Below, one piece after another: positions 23,177 to 36,300 of a DNA stretch of 64,000 nucleotides; positions within the stretch are counted from its first letter, which is position 1, and each line of letters opens with the position of its first letter. The position numbers were made by a program, and so were the translations under genes. The stretch is from Sarcocystis neurona (Eukaryota > Apicomplexa > Conoidasida > Eucoccidiorida > Sarcocystidae): positions 903,285 to 967,284 of the forward strand of contig KL647288.1 in NCBI GenBank assembly GCA_000727475.1, read 5' to 3'. A model generated the notes under the pieces. It ran no database searches. It worked only from the letters and a program-made list of their open reading frames with translations, and had not been told where the DNA came from.

Positions 23177-24908
23177 TGAATAAAACAAAATATGAGGCGA
23201 AAGTCGACGAGAAGCTGTTTCTGGCCTCTACGAGGTAGATGGGTTGTGTGCGATGAGACGAACAGGTTACACACACACACTAGGATGAAGTGTCCAAGTG
23301 GCAGGCTTGCACGGTGGAAAGACGCATAAGAAACAGTACGACTATACGAAGTGCAAGCTCTGCGGTATCTTAGGAAACCAACAAAGAAGTTCAGAATATA
23401 TCAAGTGACTGACCCTTGAGCTGTCCCTTCTCCAAATACACAGTGCTCACGTGTAGCCGTGCTCGAATGTTCCACACAACACCTCTATGGCTACCCGTGC
23501 ACTCGTGGCGGGTTAAGCCCGAGCACCGCTGACAGAAGCCAACCCAGGTCGTTTATTGGATTTATGGAAGGGATACGACACAGTTGACAAAGCGAGGTCC
23601 GAAAAGTCACATAGATCACACAGAAGTTGTCTTGTATACCCAGGCTTGAAAATGTGCATCCCTCTATATCTCTCGGTATTCGGATATCCTGTAGAAACCG
23701 ACGTATGTTCGTGAAACTCGTGAAGAAACAACAGCAGGGCTTACAAAGAAGATGGACTCTAAAGTTGTCTAGACGAGCTAGGAAGATTCTTCGTCTACAC
23801 GTCTACACGCAATTTCTTGGAAACGTATTCGCCAGAGAACAGTGCGTCAAGAGTAGAGTGCATGTACATCCCACGCCATCCAACTCACATGTGGACACTT
23901 GAAAAACGGGAGAGAACTTGCTGGTCCATTTAAGCAAGGCCAGAACGAAAATTGAGTTGCTCTCCTTGCACTGTTAATGAAACAAGTGGCTACGACTAGG
24001 CATTAGTATGTGCGCTTGCGCGCCAGGAACGACTACTCTGAATTCTACAATCTGCCGACGGCGGTGCAGCAGGCCTGTTATCAAAATGCTACGTAGTTGC
24101 CGGAAAATCTGCTCACAGCGGCCTTACTTATTTCCGGAAGATTCTGGCGACATCTACCACAGTTCAGGCAACGAGAGACGAACTCTAACAACTCATAACA
24201 GGGTAAACTCACCAGCATGAGTTTAGTCTGTAATCGTCAAGTCACGCGTCCGTAGACTCAACTGTATGGATACGCCGATAAACATTAAGACCGTGTCAAA
24301 GTTACTCTGTTGTGTCTATCTAGGTATATTGATGGGTGATCAGAAACGCCTTTGACACATGTTGCGGATGGACTGGAAATCTGCTGCGCCATAGATTACT
24401 GGAGAAAGAACCTCATGTTTAATTTTCTAGGTGGGAAGCACTCTTTGGCGTAGAATAGTCTATTAGTTGAACACACTACATTGCGCCTGGCCCTCGTTGC
24501 AGTCGACAATCTTGTCCGTTAACAAGCATAATGTCGTCGCAGATTTGGTGCGGACCACGCTGCACGATCGTGAATACCTACACAGCTGTGCTTGCCATCG
24601 ACTGGACGTGCAAATCCCTCTTGTGTAGATATAAAAGACGGAATTCACACCTTCCCCGGGCAAATACTGCACTAGTGGAGGAAGCGTGCGGCTGGACATT
24701 TTTCGGATCCCAAAAGGGCAGTGAAAATCGAAACACTCGTGAACACAGGGGGAAACACCTCACGCAAAGCTGTGTTATTAGGTTTGCTCTCGTACAAATG
24801 TACAGTCGAAAACTCGTGAAATCTTATACAACCGACGTGTCGGGTGAAAGCATATTTGGATGTCAAGAAGCAAGGGAGAGGACTCAACAATCGTAAGACT
24901 TCACGTAG
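23177..24908. other. Repeat-poor region with no convincing gene
   Basis: Unique sequence upstream of secreted gene B. A 121-codon plus-strand ORF (24531-24896) starts at ATG but is of mixed composition with no recognisable domain. I treat it as unsupported. Confidence 0.45.
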
Positions 24909-24979
24909 AACGCTGTCACCAAAAAGTGTGGCGACCCGGAAGAGCGGCTCGGCTACAACTGCTTGAAAGACTGCTCCAG
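24909..24979 (+). CDS. Possible Cys-rich exon
   Basis: Between CTTCACGTAG and the consensus donor CAG|GTATGT lies NAVTKKCGDPEERLGYNCLK followed by DCSR, 23 codons plus two bases. Three cysteines and a natural composition argue for coding, and an in-frame TAG directly before the exon fits an intron boundary. Partner exons were not resolved; 25487-25688 on the same strand is a candidate. This could be part of a small secreted or surface protein. Confidence 0.35.
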
Positions 24980-25735
24980 GTATGTACGACCGAGTACGGA
25001 GCCCTCCGACGGCGTTGTGCTTATCGCCGTTCACTCAGAAACAGAGGTGTCATACTAGTCAACGCGGTAACCAAACTGAACGTCAGCTTAAACGCAGAGG
25101 GTGGTGAGAATAGTGAAACACACAAATATATTCGTACAGGCATACCTCTACCATCGTACGCATGTATCCTTCTGTACCCGTACGTATCAGTGCAACACAA
25201 ATTTTTGCAGTCCTGCCTCCTCGCGTTTAAAGTAGCCATGAATAATTCTTACATAGCAGGGTTTGTACAAACGTAGCAGAGGGCGATGAGTATACTCTTT
25301 CGCATACATGTACACACTTTGCACGCATGTGAAAATATGCATATATATATATATATATGAATTCATATATATATGGCCTTATATGCATCTGTGTCACAAG
25401 TGTCTGTATTTGTGTTCGCGCAGCTATGATTTAACAGCACTCAAAGAAGTGCACGTGTGCGACTGCAATGAATGAATACTCTTCTTCAATTTTGAATGAT
25501 GCAGAGCTGCCTGGGCAAAGCGCAAGTGACCCATGTAGACTCACCACACTTACGAAGTTTCTCATCCCGTGTAGGAATGAGACAGACCCCACTTCTGGGC
25601 AAATGACGCTCACGTACATAGCACTGGCTACCAAACGTGAAGCGTTCAAGTCTGCTGTATTGAGTCCAGTGGTTGAATTTTCCAAGTGATGTGCACTTGC
25701 ACACGTGAATCGTTTTCAATTTGCTGCGTGTACAG

Positions 25736-26136
25736 AGCTGCTGCGAAGGCCAGCAGTTACGGGAAGAGGTTGGACAGCTGTCTAGGAATGCCAGAACGCT
25801 GAACGCGCAGTTGGTTATGGTCGTGAAGCTGGTGAGGTTTTTGGTTTTGAAAACTCTGAATTCGTGTAGTCGTTACAGACTTTGGAGCGAAATATATTTA
25901 CGAGACCGGGCGGCAGCATTCAAAATTCGTATGTTTTTTTGATGCGGGGTTCAGTTGGAAGAGAACAACAGCGTCCACCCGAGCACGCCTCGCTGAAGAT
26001 TTCAAGAGGAACTGTTGAGTTCCATCTTGAGCTGCAGATCTACCAGCAGCCATCTGCAACAGATGAAGTTAGTCATTTACTGCTGTCCAGTGCCAGTGTG
26101 CACGACTGTGAAAAGTCGTACACTTTTTCCTTGTGA
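25736..26136 (+). CDS. Possible helical exon pair
   Basis: After GCTGCGTGTACAG the frame reads SCCEGQQLREEVGQLSRNAR and remains coding-like for 64 codons. It then continues in another frame from 25955 (REQQRPPEHASLKISRG to a TGA at 26134). The two frames would join in phase only by a 26-base intron (GTATGT...TTCAG), which is implausibly short. The alternative donor GTGAGG at about 25833 joins 25955 in another frame with an early stop. Exon limits are therefore uncertain. Confidence 0.3.
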
Positions 26137-26337
26137 AAAGCAATGCAGAAACCTGCAGACGTGAACTGCCCCTTGCGACTACACAGTGTGTAATGCGGGC
26201 ACGCGTATACATATACGTGCATACACACATATGGATACTTTGACAAAAATCGGTGAGTCACAAACGTATCAGCCCTGGAGGCTGTTCAACATTTCTTTTC
26301 TTCTAAGAGGCCACTCTTGTGTTTCAAGCAACTGCAG

Positions 26338-26510
26338 AGAAAAAAGACGACGAAGAACTAGATCTGACACTTCACTCGTCTGTGCGCTGCAGTCGAAGAA
26401 GCAACAAATCGGCTGCCCTAACACGGGGAGCCGACTTTTCTTTAAATTGCCTACACACGTACATGTGCACATATGAGTGTACTGGTAGAGGCCTCCATGA
26501 AGATGGATAA
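26338..26510 (+). CDS. Possible exon EKKDDEELDLTLHSSV
   Basis: The acceptor CAAGCAACTGCAG is followed, after two bases, by KKDDEELDLTLHSSVRCSRR and further Ser/Arg/Leu-rich sequence to TAA at 26508. The end may instead be a donor. It could belong with the exons at 25.7-26.1 kb. Confidence 0.3.
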
Positions 26511-27404
26511 CTTATATATATGCACACATTGTAGCGTGCGCTGTCAGATGTGTCTCTCTGCGCCATGATCCCTGTGTCCACTTCCATCGAGGAAAACGTG
26601 CAGACTTGCCTTTGTGGATAAAGCCGTGTGGTAAGAAGACAGGATTGTTCGGGATATGTTTACATATATATATATATATATATGTGCACGTCGACAAACA
26701 TAGCGGCATTGCATAGCACTGTGTGGTAAAAGTCTCTTCTGTTGCACTTCATTAAACCCACCGACTCTATATTTGTCCAAACATATATATATATATATAT
26801 GGGACAAATATAGAGCTATAATCGGTACGTGTACATACAACAAGTCACCTCTCTCCTCTCCCTTCGTGTATTTATACGCAAGTGTGTACCCCGCAGGGCC
26901 TTTCACTTGTGTAGATATTTACACATGTGTGAAGACGAACATGTTTATATAGTGTCTAGGTTACACATACTCTATTTAAAAAATAAAATATTTCTCAAAA
27001 CATGAGGAGATGCAAGACTACACATATTGAGTGAGAGTTCTTTTATGAAGAGCTTATATATACTCCGTCATCCTCTTCTAACGCACGCGCGGCCACCGCA
27101 CGCATGCGCGTGCGAGTGTCGCTGTTAAGCGTTGGCTAGTTCGTATTTATCTGCTTCTTCCCCCCGCCTCCGCCACACGTTCGCGCCACCGTCCGCCTTC
27201 ATAGGCGCACACAAATATACAAGCGCAACGTCGTCTGTCTGCACAGAGCGACATTTATATATATACGCATATGCATATATACATATAAATATATATATGT
27301 ATATGGTCGCCAATGTAGTGCGTACGTACATCACGCACATAGGTGTGATATCGCAGGCATATACGCACATATATATATATATACATATATAATATGCATG
27401 TGTG

Positions 27405-27690
27405 AATAGAGAGTGTCTCAAGTGGTGTATGTACGTATACACATATATAGAGTGTCACGACTGTTGTACGCACGTATACGTGTATATATATACACATATG
27501 CAAGTGTATGTGTAGAGTGTATTAAGCGCTGTACGGACGTACGCGTATATATATAGTGTCTCAACGGATACGTATATATAGAATGTCTCAACTGCTGTAC
27601 GTACGTATACGTATATATATATGTATGTGTGCATGTGTGTATGTAGAGTGTCTCAAGTGCTGTACGTACGTATACCTTGCGCGTGTGTAC
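27405..27690. repeat. Minisatellite, unit AGAGTGTCTCAAGTGCTGTA plus CGTACGTATACG
   Basis: Six degraded copies start near 27411, 27459, 27514, 27557, 27582 and 27645, separated by TATA tracts of variable length. Confidence 0.7.
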
Positions 27691-28200
27691 GTGGTTGCTA
27701 AAAGAGTGTGAAGAGATTGACGCGCACGTATGTAGGCAGAGAGCGCCCATACGCACGCACACAGATATGCAAATTCCTGGCGAATGAGCATACCCACAGA
27801 TAGACGTATACAAAAAGAAACGGTTTCACGTGTACTGCCTTGCAGCTCTTACTATTTGCTCGACAACAAAGGCAATGCGTAAATACACATATTAACATAT
27901 ATATAGAGGGAGAGATGTATATTGTCCTGTCACGCGTGGACACGTGTGTGCAATGGAAGAAATACATACCTGGCGGTACATGTATGTATATATGAGTATG
28001 TTCGACATAAATAGAGTACGAAAATGTACGTAGATATGTGCGTATACGACCCCCAAATTTAAAGCAAATATGTGTGTGGAAATATTGATAGAGACCACCT
28101 GTGGAAAGAAAAAAAGACAGACAACACAGGCGGCCAACGTGCAACTACGTCGGTGGCTGCACGACTTTTCCTCGACAGGTCGGGCAAGCCCCCCCGCCGA

Positions 28201-28608
28201 GAGGCTGCAGCAGGGCACCTGCAGAGAAGAGAACAGCAGTCGTAGAAAAAGTGCGCGACACGAAGAAGAAGAGTGAAAGACGCAGATGAAAAAAAAAAGA
28301 AGGGAGAACAGGTTGTTGAAGTCAACAAAAAGCGGCGACGAAGAAGAAGAAAAGCGCGAGATCAGCGTTTGCAGAAACGTCGCACAGCACGCTTCCAGCT
28401 ATGTCTTTTGTGTGTCTCCTAGCGAACAAACGAAGAGGACCGACCGAAAGAAAAGACATGTGTAGGGTAAGATTTAGCTTCCCTTTATCGGAGAAAAGAA
28501 CAGAAGTGAAAGGCAGAAACGTTCAATGTCCTCCACCAAATAATACTTCCATCAAACGACAACATGCCCCAGGACTGAGAGGCTGCAGCAGGGCAGCTGC
28601 AGAGAAGA
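28201..28608. repeat. Direct repeat of 30 bp, two copies 378 bp apart
   Basis: GAGGCTGCAGCAGGGCACCT plus GCAGAGAAGA at 28201-28230 recurs at 28579-28608 with one mismatch. On the minus strand each copy is an acceptor-like CTTCTCTGCAG followed by a Leu-Leu-Gln-Pro-Leu codon run, so this may be a duplicated exon start. Confidence 0.6.
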
Positions 28609-30236
28609 AGATCTGTACAAGAGCTCTTACCGTGTGTGTATATCACAGGTGTCTATATATACCTACAGACAGATAGAGAGAGAAGTAGATCTATACGTAA
28701 AATATATCCATCCATATGTACGAGTGTAGCCTTCTCCACACCTACCCATATATCGTTGTACACGTACACACAAAAACATCTCTCCATATAGATTAAGACA
28801 CACATTTATATAGATATACGAATACGTATATTCTCTTCCTTGTACCATACATATATTTATGTGCGTGTGTGTGTACACGTGTGCATATATATATATATAT
28901 ATGAGCAGATATCACGCTGCTCATTCTGAGGAATGTATAAACACGCTTATATATATATATGCGTACACAAATCTGCGTATCTGGGCACTAGACATATGTA
29001 TATGTCGATACATATTTATAGGTAGACACACATAGACACGTACGTGTATAGACGTGTACGTGGTGTGGGCTGAAGAAATGCCCGCTGCGTATGAAGAGAC
29101 GTCGGAAGTTCTGCAGAAAGGGGGGCTCGACAGCAGAAGTGAGAAAACTCCTGTTGCTCAGCATGCAGTCTGCCCGAATACACAGAGAAGTGCTCATATA
29201 CATATATATATATGTTTCTCCAGGCGTACATTTACATCAGAAGACAAAATAAGGTGAAGAGTCTACATTACAGGTATTCTCGTCCAGAGAAGGTAGAGAG
29301 AAACACGTACGTACATACAGGCATCAAATTAGTACATTTTTGCTTCACAGCCAGCTACACATATTTGCACATATATATATATATGTGGAGAGAGACCGAC
29401 AGACAGAGAGAGGCGCATGTGTGGAAGAAGATAAGAGATGAAAAGAGATTAGTTTATCGACGACGTGAAAAAAAGAGTACACACGGAAGCAACAAAGTCA
29501 CAGAGAACGCACGGACGTGGGGACAGACGTACGGGGAACTCTCCGTGGACCACTTCCTCAGCGAGCAACATCTAAACTATTTTCCCTCCTCTATACATGT
29601 CAACACCCACACACACACACAGAGGTGTATATATATATAAACACATATATATATATATGCACGTATGTGTCTACTTACGTATATATGTGTATGTATGTAT
29701 ATGTGTGTATGTATGTATGTACGTATGTATATGTATATATATGTATGTACATGTATGTATACGTATGTATGTATGTATGTGTACGTATGTGTATGTATTT
29801 GTATGTACGTATGTATGTATGTATGCGTACGTATGTATGTGTGTGTATGTATGTGTGTGTGCGTACGTACGTATGTGTATGCATGTATATATATATATAT
29901 GTATATATACACATGTATACATACACATGTATACATACATATATACACATATATATACATATATACATATATACACATATATATATATATATATACATAT
30001 ATATATACATATATATGTATGCATACGTGTACACACATATATGCACACACACACGTATATACGTGTATACGCGCTTCGAGCAGAAAAGCGCCTCTGACGT
30101 GGCGAGGGCATTGTTGCACACGTTTTTAAGGACTGAAGAAGAGAAAAAAGAGAAGACAACGAAAAGAAGACACAGAAAGGGGGGAGAAGGAAGAGAGGGG
30201 GAAGAGGGGAACACAGAGGGGGAGTAGAATACACAC

Positions 30237-30341
30237 TCAGGCCTTACTCAAAGGACTCCATATGCCGCAACGACCGCAAAGAATCTGCTGCTTCTGCAAC
30301 TGCTGCAGCTGCTGTTCGACCGCTCTTCGTTTTTCGCCTTC
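30237..30341 (-). CDS. PPP1R21-like gene, terminal exon
   Basis: The acceptor is GCCGCTTCTGCAG and the stop is TGA at 30237-30239. It encodes [20 protein letters not shown] then [14 protein letters not shown]. The coil directly continues SEHFCS from the previous exon in phase 0. The CxxC-containing end differs from the Lys-rich tail I recall for the animal protein. Confidence 0.72.
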   Translation of the reverse strand, partial: EGEKRRAVEQQLQQLQKQQILCGRCGIWSPLSKA

Positions 30342-33300
30342 CTGCAGAAGCGGCAAAAGCAGCAGCAAAACAAACGCATGCAACGAAGTCTCACCGACAG
30401 AAAAAAGACCGATTTCGCAGCACTAGCCAAGACTTTTCCCTGGAACAGGACGAGCAGGAGCACCGGCGTGCAGCAGCGCGGGCAACGTGGTCGAGAAGTA
30501 GCAGCCAATACACGCAGTCGCTGCAGGAAGCAGGCGAAGAAGCAGTCGTAGCAGCAAGAGGCAGATGCAGCAGCAGTTGCAGCAACAGCAGGAGGCAGCC
30601 GCAGCAGCAGCAGCGGCAGAAAACAGACGGAGGAGCAGCAGCAGCGCCTGGGGGAGAAACAGACGCAGCAGCAGCAGCAGTATCACGGGGAGGAGAAAGA
30701 GACCCAGCAGCAGCAGCACCACCGGGAGAAGAACAAGAAGCAGCAGCAGCAGCATCACCGGGAGAAGAACGAGAAGCAGCAGCAGCATCACCGGGAGAAG
30801 AACGAGAAGCAGCAGCAGCAGTGAGCTCTACGTTTGTATCACCTTCGGAGAGCGGGGAGCTCGCGCTCGGCCGTATCTACTTCACGTGAAACAAGAAAGG
30901 AGACGGACACACATACACATAGCCGTAGAAAAACCCGTAGAAAAACCCTTTGTATTCCCTACATGACTCCATATTTACAGAAAGAGAGTTACCTGTCCAG
31001 AATTTCTTTCATACATATTTGCATAGACGATTCCTCGGGGAATATGTACGCACACACATAGAAACTTCCCCAACGTATATGTGGAATAGTGGCGCATGCA
31101 CTAGCTTGGTAGGAGCGACAATAGTAAGAGGAGTCCTAAGAGAAGGAGGAGATGTGATACAAAAGGTGGATCTCTATGCATGTCTATTTCTCGGCAATAC
31201 ACAGAGGCAGGCAAAGCCAGAGAAGACGAATAAGACAAAGACGCACAAAAATTTATAGAAAAACGATAGATGTACAGAGACACAGAGAGAGACGCCTACT
31301 GAAGACCGTATCTCTATCTACGGAGACAGATTAACACCGACAACCACATATGTGCATGTATATATATATATATATACACCAGTACCCTTACCAATGAATA
31401 ACGTGTGTGTGTGTATAGATGCGGTCTACGTCTGTGTATGTAGACCAAATAGAGGGCTTTTCCTATCACGAAGAGAAATGTAGGGAGACAGGGAGACGGA
31501 CAGAGAGCGAGACGGAGACACACAGAGAGAAAGGGAGACGCAGAGAAAAAGCGGCAGGGAGACACGGAGACGAGACGGAGACGCGGAGACGAGACGGGGA
31601 CGCACAACACGGGCACACAGACGCTTGTAGGACGTGTGCGTATGTAGGAAGACATGTATATGGCTGGAGACATGCAGCAAAGGGGAGACATACACACGTG
31701 CACAGAAATCTGGGGAGAAGATAAGAGATATACAGAGAAAGAGGAAAAGAAAGTCACACGATCAAAAGAGAAGAGTGTACATTTAATTGCAGGAAATCTT
31801 CCCTTACGACCGCAAAAAAAGTCAATACGAGTATAACGATATGTCTCACAAATCCTACAACCCACCCATATACATATACAGAGATATATATATATAGAGA
31901 GATATATGTATATATGTATACTTATATATATGTATATATATATGTTTTGTCACTATATGTATATGCTTTGAAACTAGGTATATATGTGTAGACATGTACC
32001 TCGAAACAATGTATATGTGTGTGTGTCTATATACGTACACACTCCTTACCAACGTTTGTGTACGCATATGCTTTCCACCACTATATATATATACTTGTGT
32101 CAGTAGTAGTTTTTACCAAGGTATATATATGTACGTACGTTTGACCCACATATATATATATATATATACTAGTTTTTCGTGTATACATATATATGTGCAT
32201 ACTTCTCACCAATATATATATATATATGTAATGCAGACTGTGTGTATATATATGTATATAAATGTTTGAAGAATATTTGGGCAGTGACTTACAGAACAGA
32301 AATGTTCAGAGAGAAGAGAAAGTTGCTGCTTGTACTTAGACTCAGCAAGTTGCGCAGCTCCTGCTGCTGCTGCTGCAGCCACCTGCTGCACCTGCATCTG
32401 CTGCTGCAGCTGGCCGCAGCGCGACACCAAAAAGCGGATGCGCTGCAACAGCAGCAGCACCAGCAGCAGCAACTGGAGCACACGTGGTGTTGTCCACAGC
32501 AGCAGCAACAGCAACGGCAACAGCGACAGCAACGGCAACAGCGACAGCAACGGCAACAGCAGCAACCGCAGGCGGAAGAACAGGAGCATCCCCCGCAGCA
32601 ACAGACGTGGTGTCAGCAGCAGGAGGAGCAGGGGCAGCCGGCAGCTGGCCTGACACGAGCAGGAGGAGGAGCAGCAGTACCAGGAGCGACAGCAATGTGA
32701 GCAAAAGCAAGAACAGCGCACGCGGCAGCAGCAGCAGCAACCGTAGATGCAGCCGCAGCAGCAACTGCAGCACTAACAGCAGCAGCACTGACAGCAGCAG
32801 CATTAGCAGCAGCACCAGCAGGAACAGCAGCCGCGGCAGCTACAGGAACAGTCAAAAGAGCACCAGCAGTGGCAAAGCAGCAGCAGCGGCAGTTCATCCG
32901 AGCATCTCAGCGCGGCATATGCAAACGTATGCATGTATATTAATTGGTCCATGTATACATGCCTATTCCACATATATATACATACACATATACACGTATA
33001 TATGTATATATATTTACATATATATGTATATCTATAACTACGTGCTTGTGCAGATCTATGTGTACGTACACAATGTGTGAATACGGACAGATCAACCTAC
33101 ATGGGGAAAGACGGGCGTATACATACATGTGTGCCCGTGCATATATATATATATATATATTTTTATACAGGAAGGTATAAATACGTATATATTTATGTGT
33201 ATGTATACGTATTTATACACGTATATATATACGTACGCACCTACGTCGGCGAGCGGACCCGCATATCCACATATCTATATACATGTATATACACGTGTAT

Positions 33301-36300
33301 CTATCTATGTATCTGCCTACGTATAGCTGTCTATATCTATCTATCTATCTCTGTATATCTATCTATCTATATCTACCCATCTTTGTATATCTGTCTGTAG
33401 CTATCTGTCTACATCTATGTGTCTAGAAGAAAACAGGGACACACAGAGAGAGAGAGGGCCAAGAGCAGCTGTAGACAAATACTAACGTACATATATATAT
33501 ATATATATGCAGAGACGCATACGTACATAGATTTACATATATATGTATAGTATCTGTGTAATTCTTTCACCGAATCCTTAGTACCTTTCTGTTTATCCGT
33601 GTAGAGCGTATAAGGAAATCTACTTAAAAGAGTAGATACATATTTGTATTGAGGAAACGGGGTGTCTGTATTTACCCTGATGCAGCTCCTATATTTGATT
33701 TTCAAGACTGCAGTCGCATTTTCCGCTGCCTGAACGTGCCGGAGGAGCTGCTGCACGTGCTCCAGGTAGAAGACGCGCAGTTCCTGCTGCTGCTGCAGCT
33801 GCTGCGGGACCAGCACCACCGCCCGGCCCTGTCTCTCATCCTGCCACGACGTGGCCGCCGCTGCTGCTGCTGCTTCTTCTCCTGCTGCGGCTATCGCTTC
33901 CTTTCCTCCTGCTGCGGGGGCGTCCTCTGTAGCAGCTCCTGCTGCTGTAGAAAACCGCAGCGTATTGATGGCAGCAGCGAGAGCGCTAGCCGCCGCCGAA
34001 GCAGCAGCCGCGCGGGAGGAAGCGACGTCGGTATCTTCTGAGACGCTGAAGCAAAAACGAAGTATCACAAAAATCACATTATATGCAAAACTCCCCAACT
34101 TGTAGAAGATAAAGTCATGTGTAGGGCGTTGCACTAAAACTCACTAATACATTTGATACGGATGTATATACCTGAGAAAAAGGCGCACACAAATAAATGT
34201 ACGCGTATACAGACATGTATAGAGGTGTACACACATACAAATGCATACACATACGTGGCTAGAGATGTAGCCATATACATATATACACAAATATACATAT
34301 AGACACGTCCAGAGATGCAGATATGTATACACATAAATATATATACATACATACGTACACGTGTATAAGGATGCTGATATATATACACATATACACAAAT
34401 ACACATACATATATATATATATATATATATGTATACATACATACATACACGTATATGTACATGTATATACTCACGTAATATATATATATATATACACGTT
34501 ATTTATATATATATATATATATATGTACTCGTAATAAGCATATATATATATATACACTGCACGTAATATATATATATATACATATATATGTATGTATATA
34601 TATACACGTAATATATATATATATGTATATATAGAGAGAGAGAGACACACACACACACACACACGTAATATATACATATATATATATATTTTTGTATGGA
34701 CAGTTATCTACATAAATTTGTGTACGTCACAGACGCATATATATATATATATATATGTGGGTATGTGCTTTAATAGTTGTGTACGTATTGGTAAGCATAT
34801 CTCTCTCTCTATATATATACACCCGTACATACATATATATGTATATACATATGTATATATGTATATAAGTAGAAGCGTCATGAGAGAATACAGACACACA
34901 CGTTCTCCTACCATATCTGAATACCACATACGGCAATATATAGACGTGGGTATACACACACGTAGTTGTATGTATATGTACATCCGTATGCATGCAAACA
35001 CACGTATATACACATATTTATGGAGAAACCGAGCAGTATAAGCACCGGCAGTAATGCCAGTGAAGGCTGCTATTTGCTGCTGAAAAAGAAACGAACCCGG
35101 GCGTTAGCCGTAGAAGTAGCGAAGAAGTCCTCCGAATCTCCCTCGCGACGACGTCCTGCATCTCCTCTGCTGCAGAAACAGCAGCAGTAGCAATACATAC
35201 ACACGCGCCCCGCAGATTTTCATTTATCTGCGTGAAAGTAGAAACATGTGCGTAACTGACAGCAGCAATACAAGTCCATAAACTTTCAAATCTATATATA
35301 TGTATATACGTTGTACTATATACATATATATGTGGACGTGGATACACACAGCCGTACATATTGACAGCAGCAATGCATGCACGTGCCCCAGAGAAAGCCG
35401 TCTGCCTATATGAAAGAAAATTAAATGTACGGATGTTGATACAGATATAGACAGTAACAATACAAGTCTATAACTCTTCATATATATACACATATATATA
35501 TATATATATGTATATGTATGTATGTTATCACATATATATGTATGGATTTCCCTGAGTACAGGAGACGATATTGATATCGTGACATCACATATACATATAT
35601 AACATCATATGTTAGGTATTTTTGAGTAGAATAGAAGATCCTCCTATCTACAAAAGTGTCGAGCTCCGTTCGCTTGAAAGAACCTCCGTTTGTTTCTTCT
35701 GTTGACTTTGAGCGCGTGTGCACTGCTCCAGACATCTGTTGAAGATAAGACACGTACACACACGCACGTGTCTTGGAAGAAAAGAGACGAGACAAAAGAG
35801 ACGAGACAAAGAAAAGAGGGGAAGACAAGAACAGGCAGAGGAACAGGAAGAAAAAGAAGGAGACAGGAGCCCGACGGTGAAGAAGCAGCTGCAGCCAAAG
35901 AGGAACAAAGCGGCCTTACCTCTTTCTGCTGCTGTTGCTGCTGCACCGGGATCCGCAGCGTCTCCTTCTCTCTCCCCTGTCGCGTCGGCGCTCGCTTCTT
36001 TGTTCTCTTCCTTTTCCCTCCGCGCTTCTTCTCCTCCGTCACTCGTTCGAACAGCAGCAGGGGCAGCACCAGGGGCAGCAGCAGAAGCATCAGCAGGAGC
36101 AGCAGCAGGAGCAGCAGCAGAGGCAGCAGCAGGGGCAGCAGCAGAAGCACCAGCAGGGGCAGCAGCAGAAGCACCAGCAGGGGCAGCAGCAGAAGCACCA
36201 GCAGGGGCAGCAGCAGGGGCAGCAGCAGAAGCACCAGCAGGAGCAGCAGCAGGGGCAATGATCTGTTGCAGGAGAACACCACCGGCTGCCGGAGCGTCCA

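Larger units (their letters stand above)
26511..30236. other. Repeat-rich region with no supported gene
   Basis: TATA/CATA tracts, the minisatellite at 27.4 kb and purine-rich stretches. Minus-strand 28145-28217 (after CTTCTCTGCAG) reads ALLQPLGGGACPTCRGKVV to a stop, vaguely like the end of a RING finger, but it has no partner. Plus-strand frames at 29054-29250 and 29440-29600 are open but unsupported. 30063-30127 on the minus strand sits after a superb polypyrimidine tract and ends at GTATAC, and might be an exon of a downstream gene. Confidence 0.45.

Noticed and set aside
29517..30227. Plus and minus ORFs of about 150-240 codons rich in Tyr, Val, Cys and His
   Set aside because: They are translations of TATG/TGTG microsatellite.
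30346..30966. Plus-strand Gln/Ser/Ala ORFs after CTTCCTGCAG
   Set aside because: The CAG run is the antisense of a CTG intron tract preceding the supported terminal exon on the minus strand; all three plus frames are open, as expected for a trinucleotide repeat.
33649..34041. Plus-strand [23 protein letters not shown]
   Set aside because: It is the complement of the well-supported minus-strand exon at 33676-34045, which has proper splice sites and matching phase.
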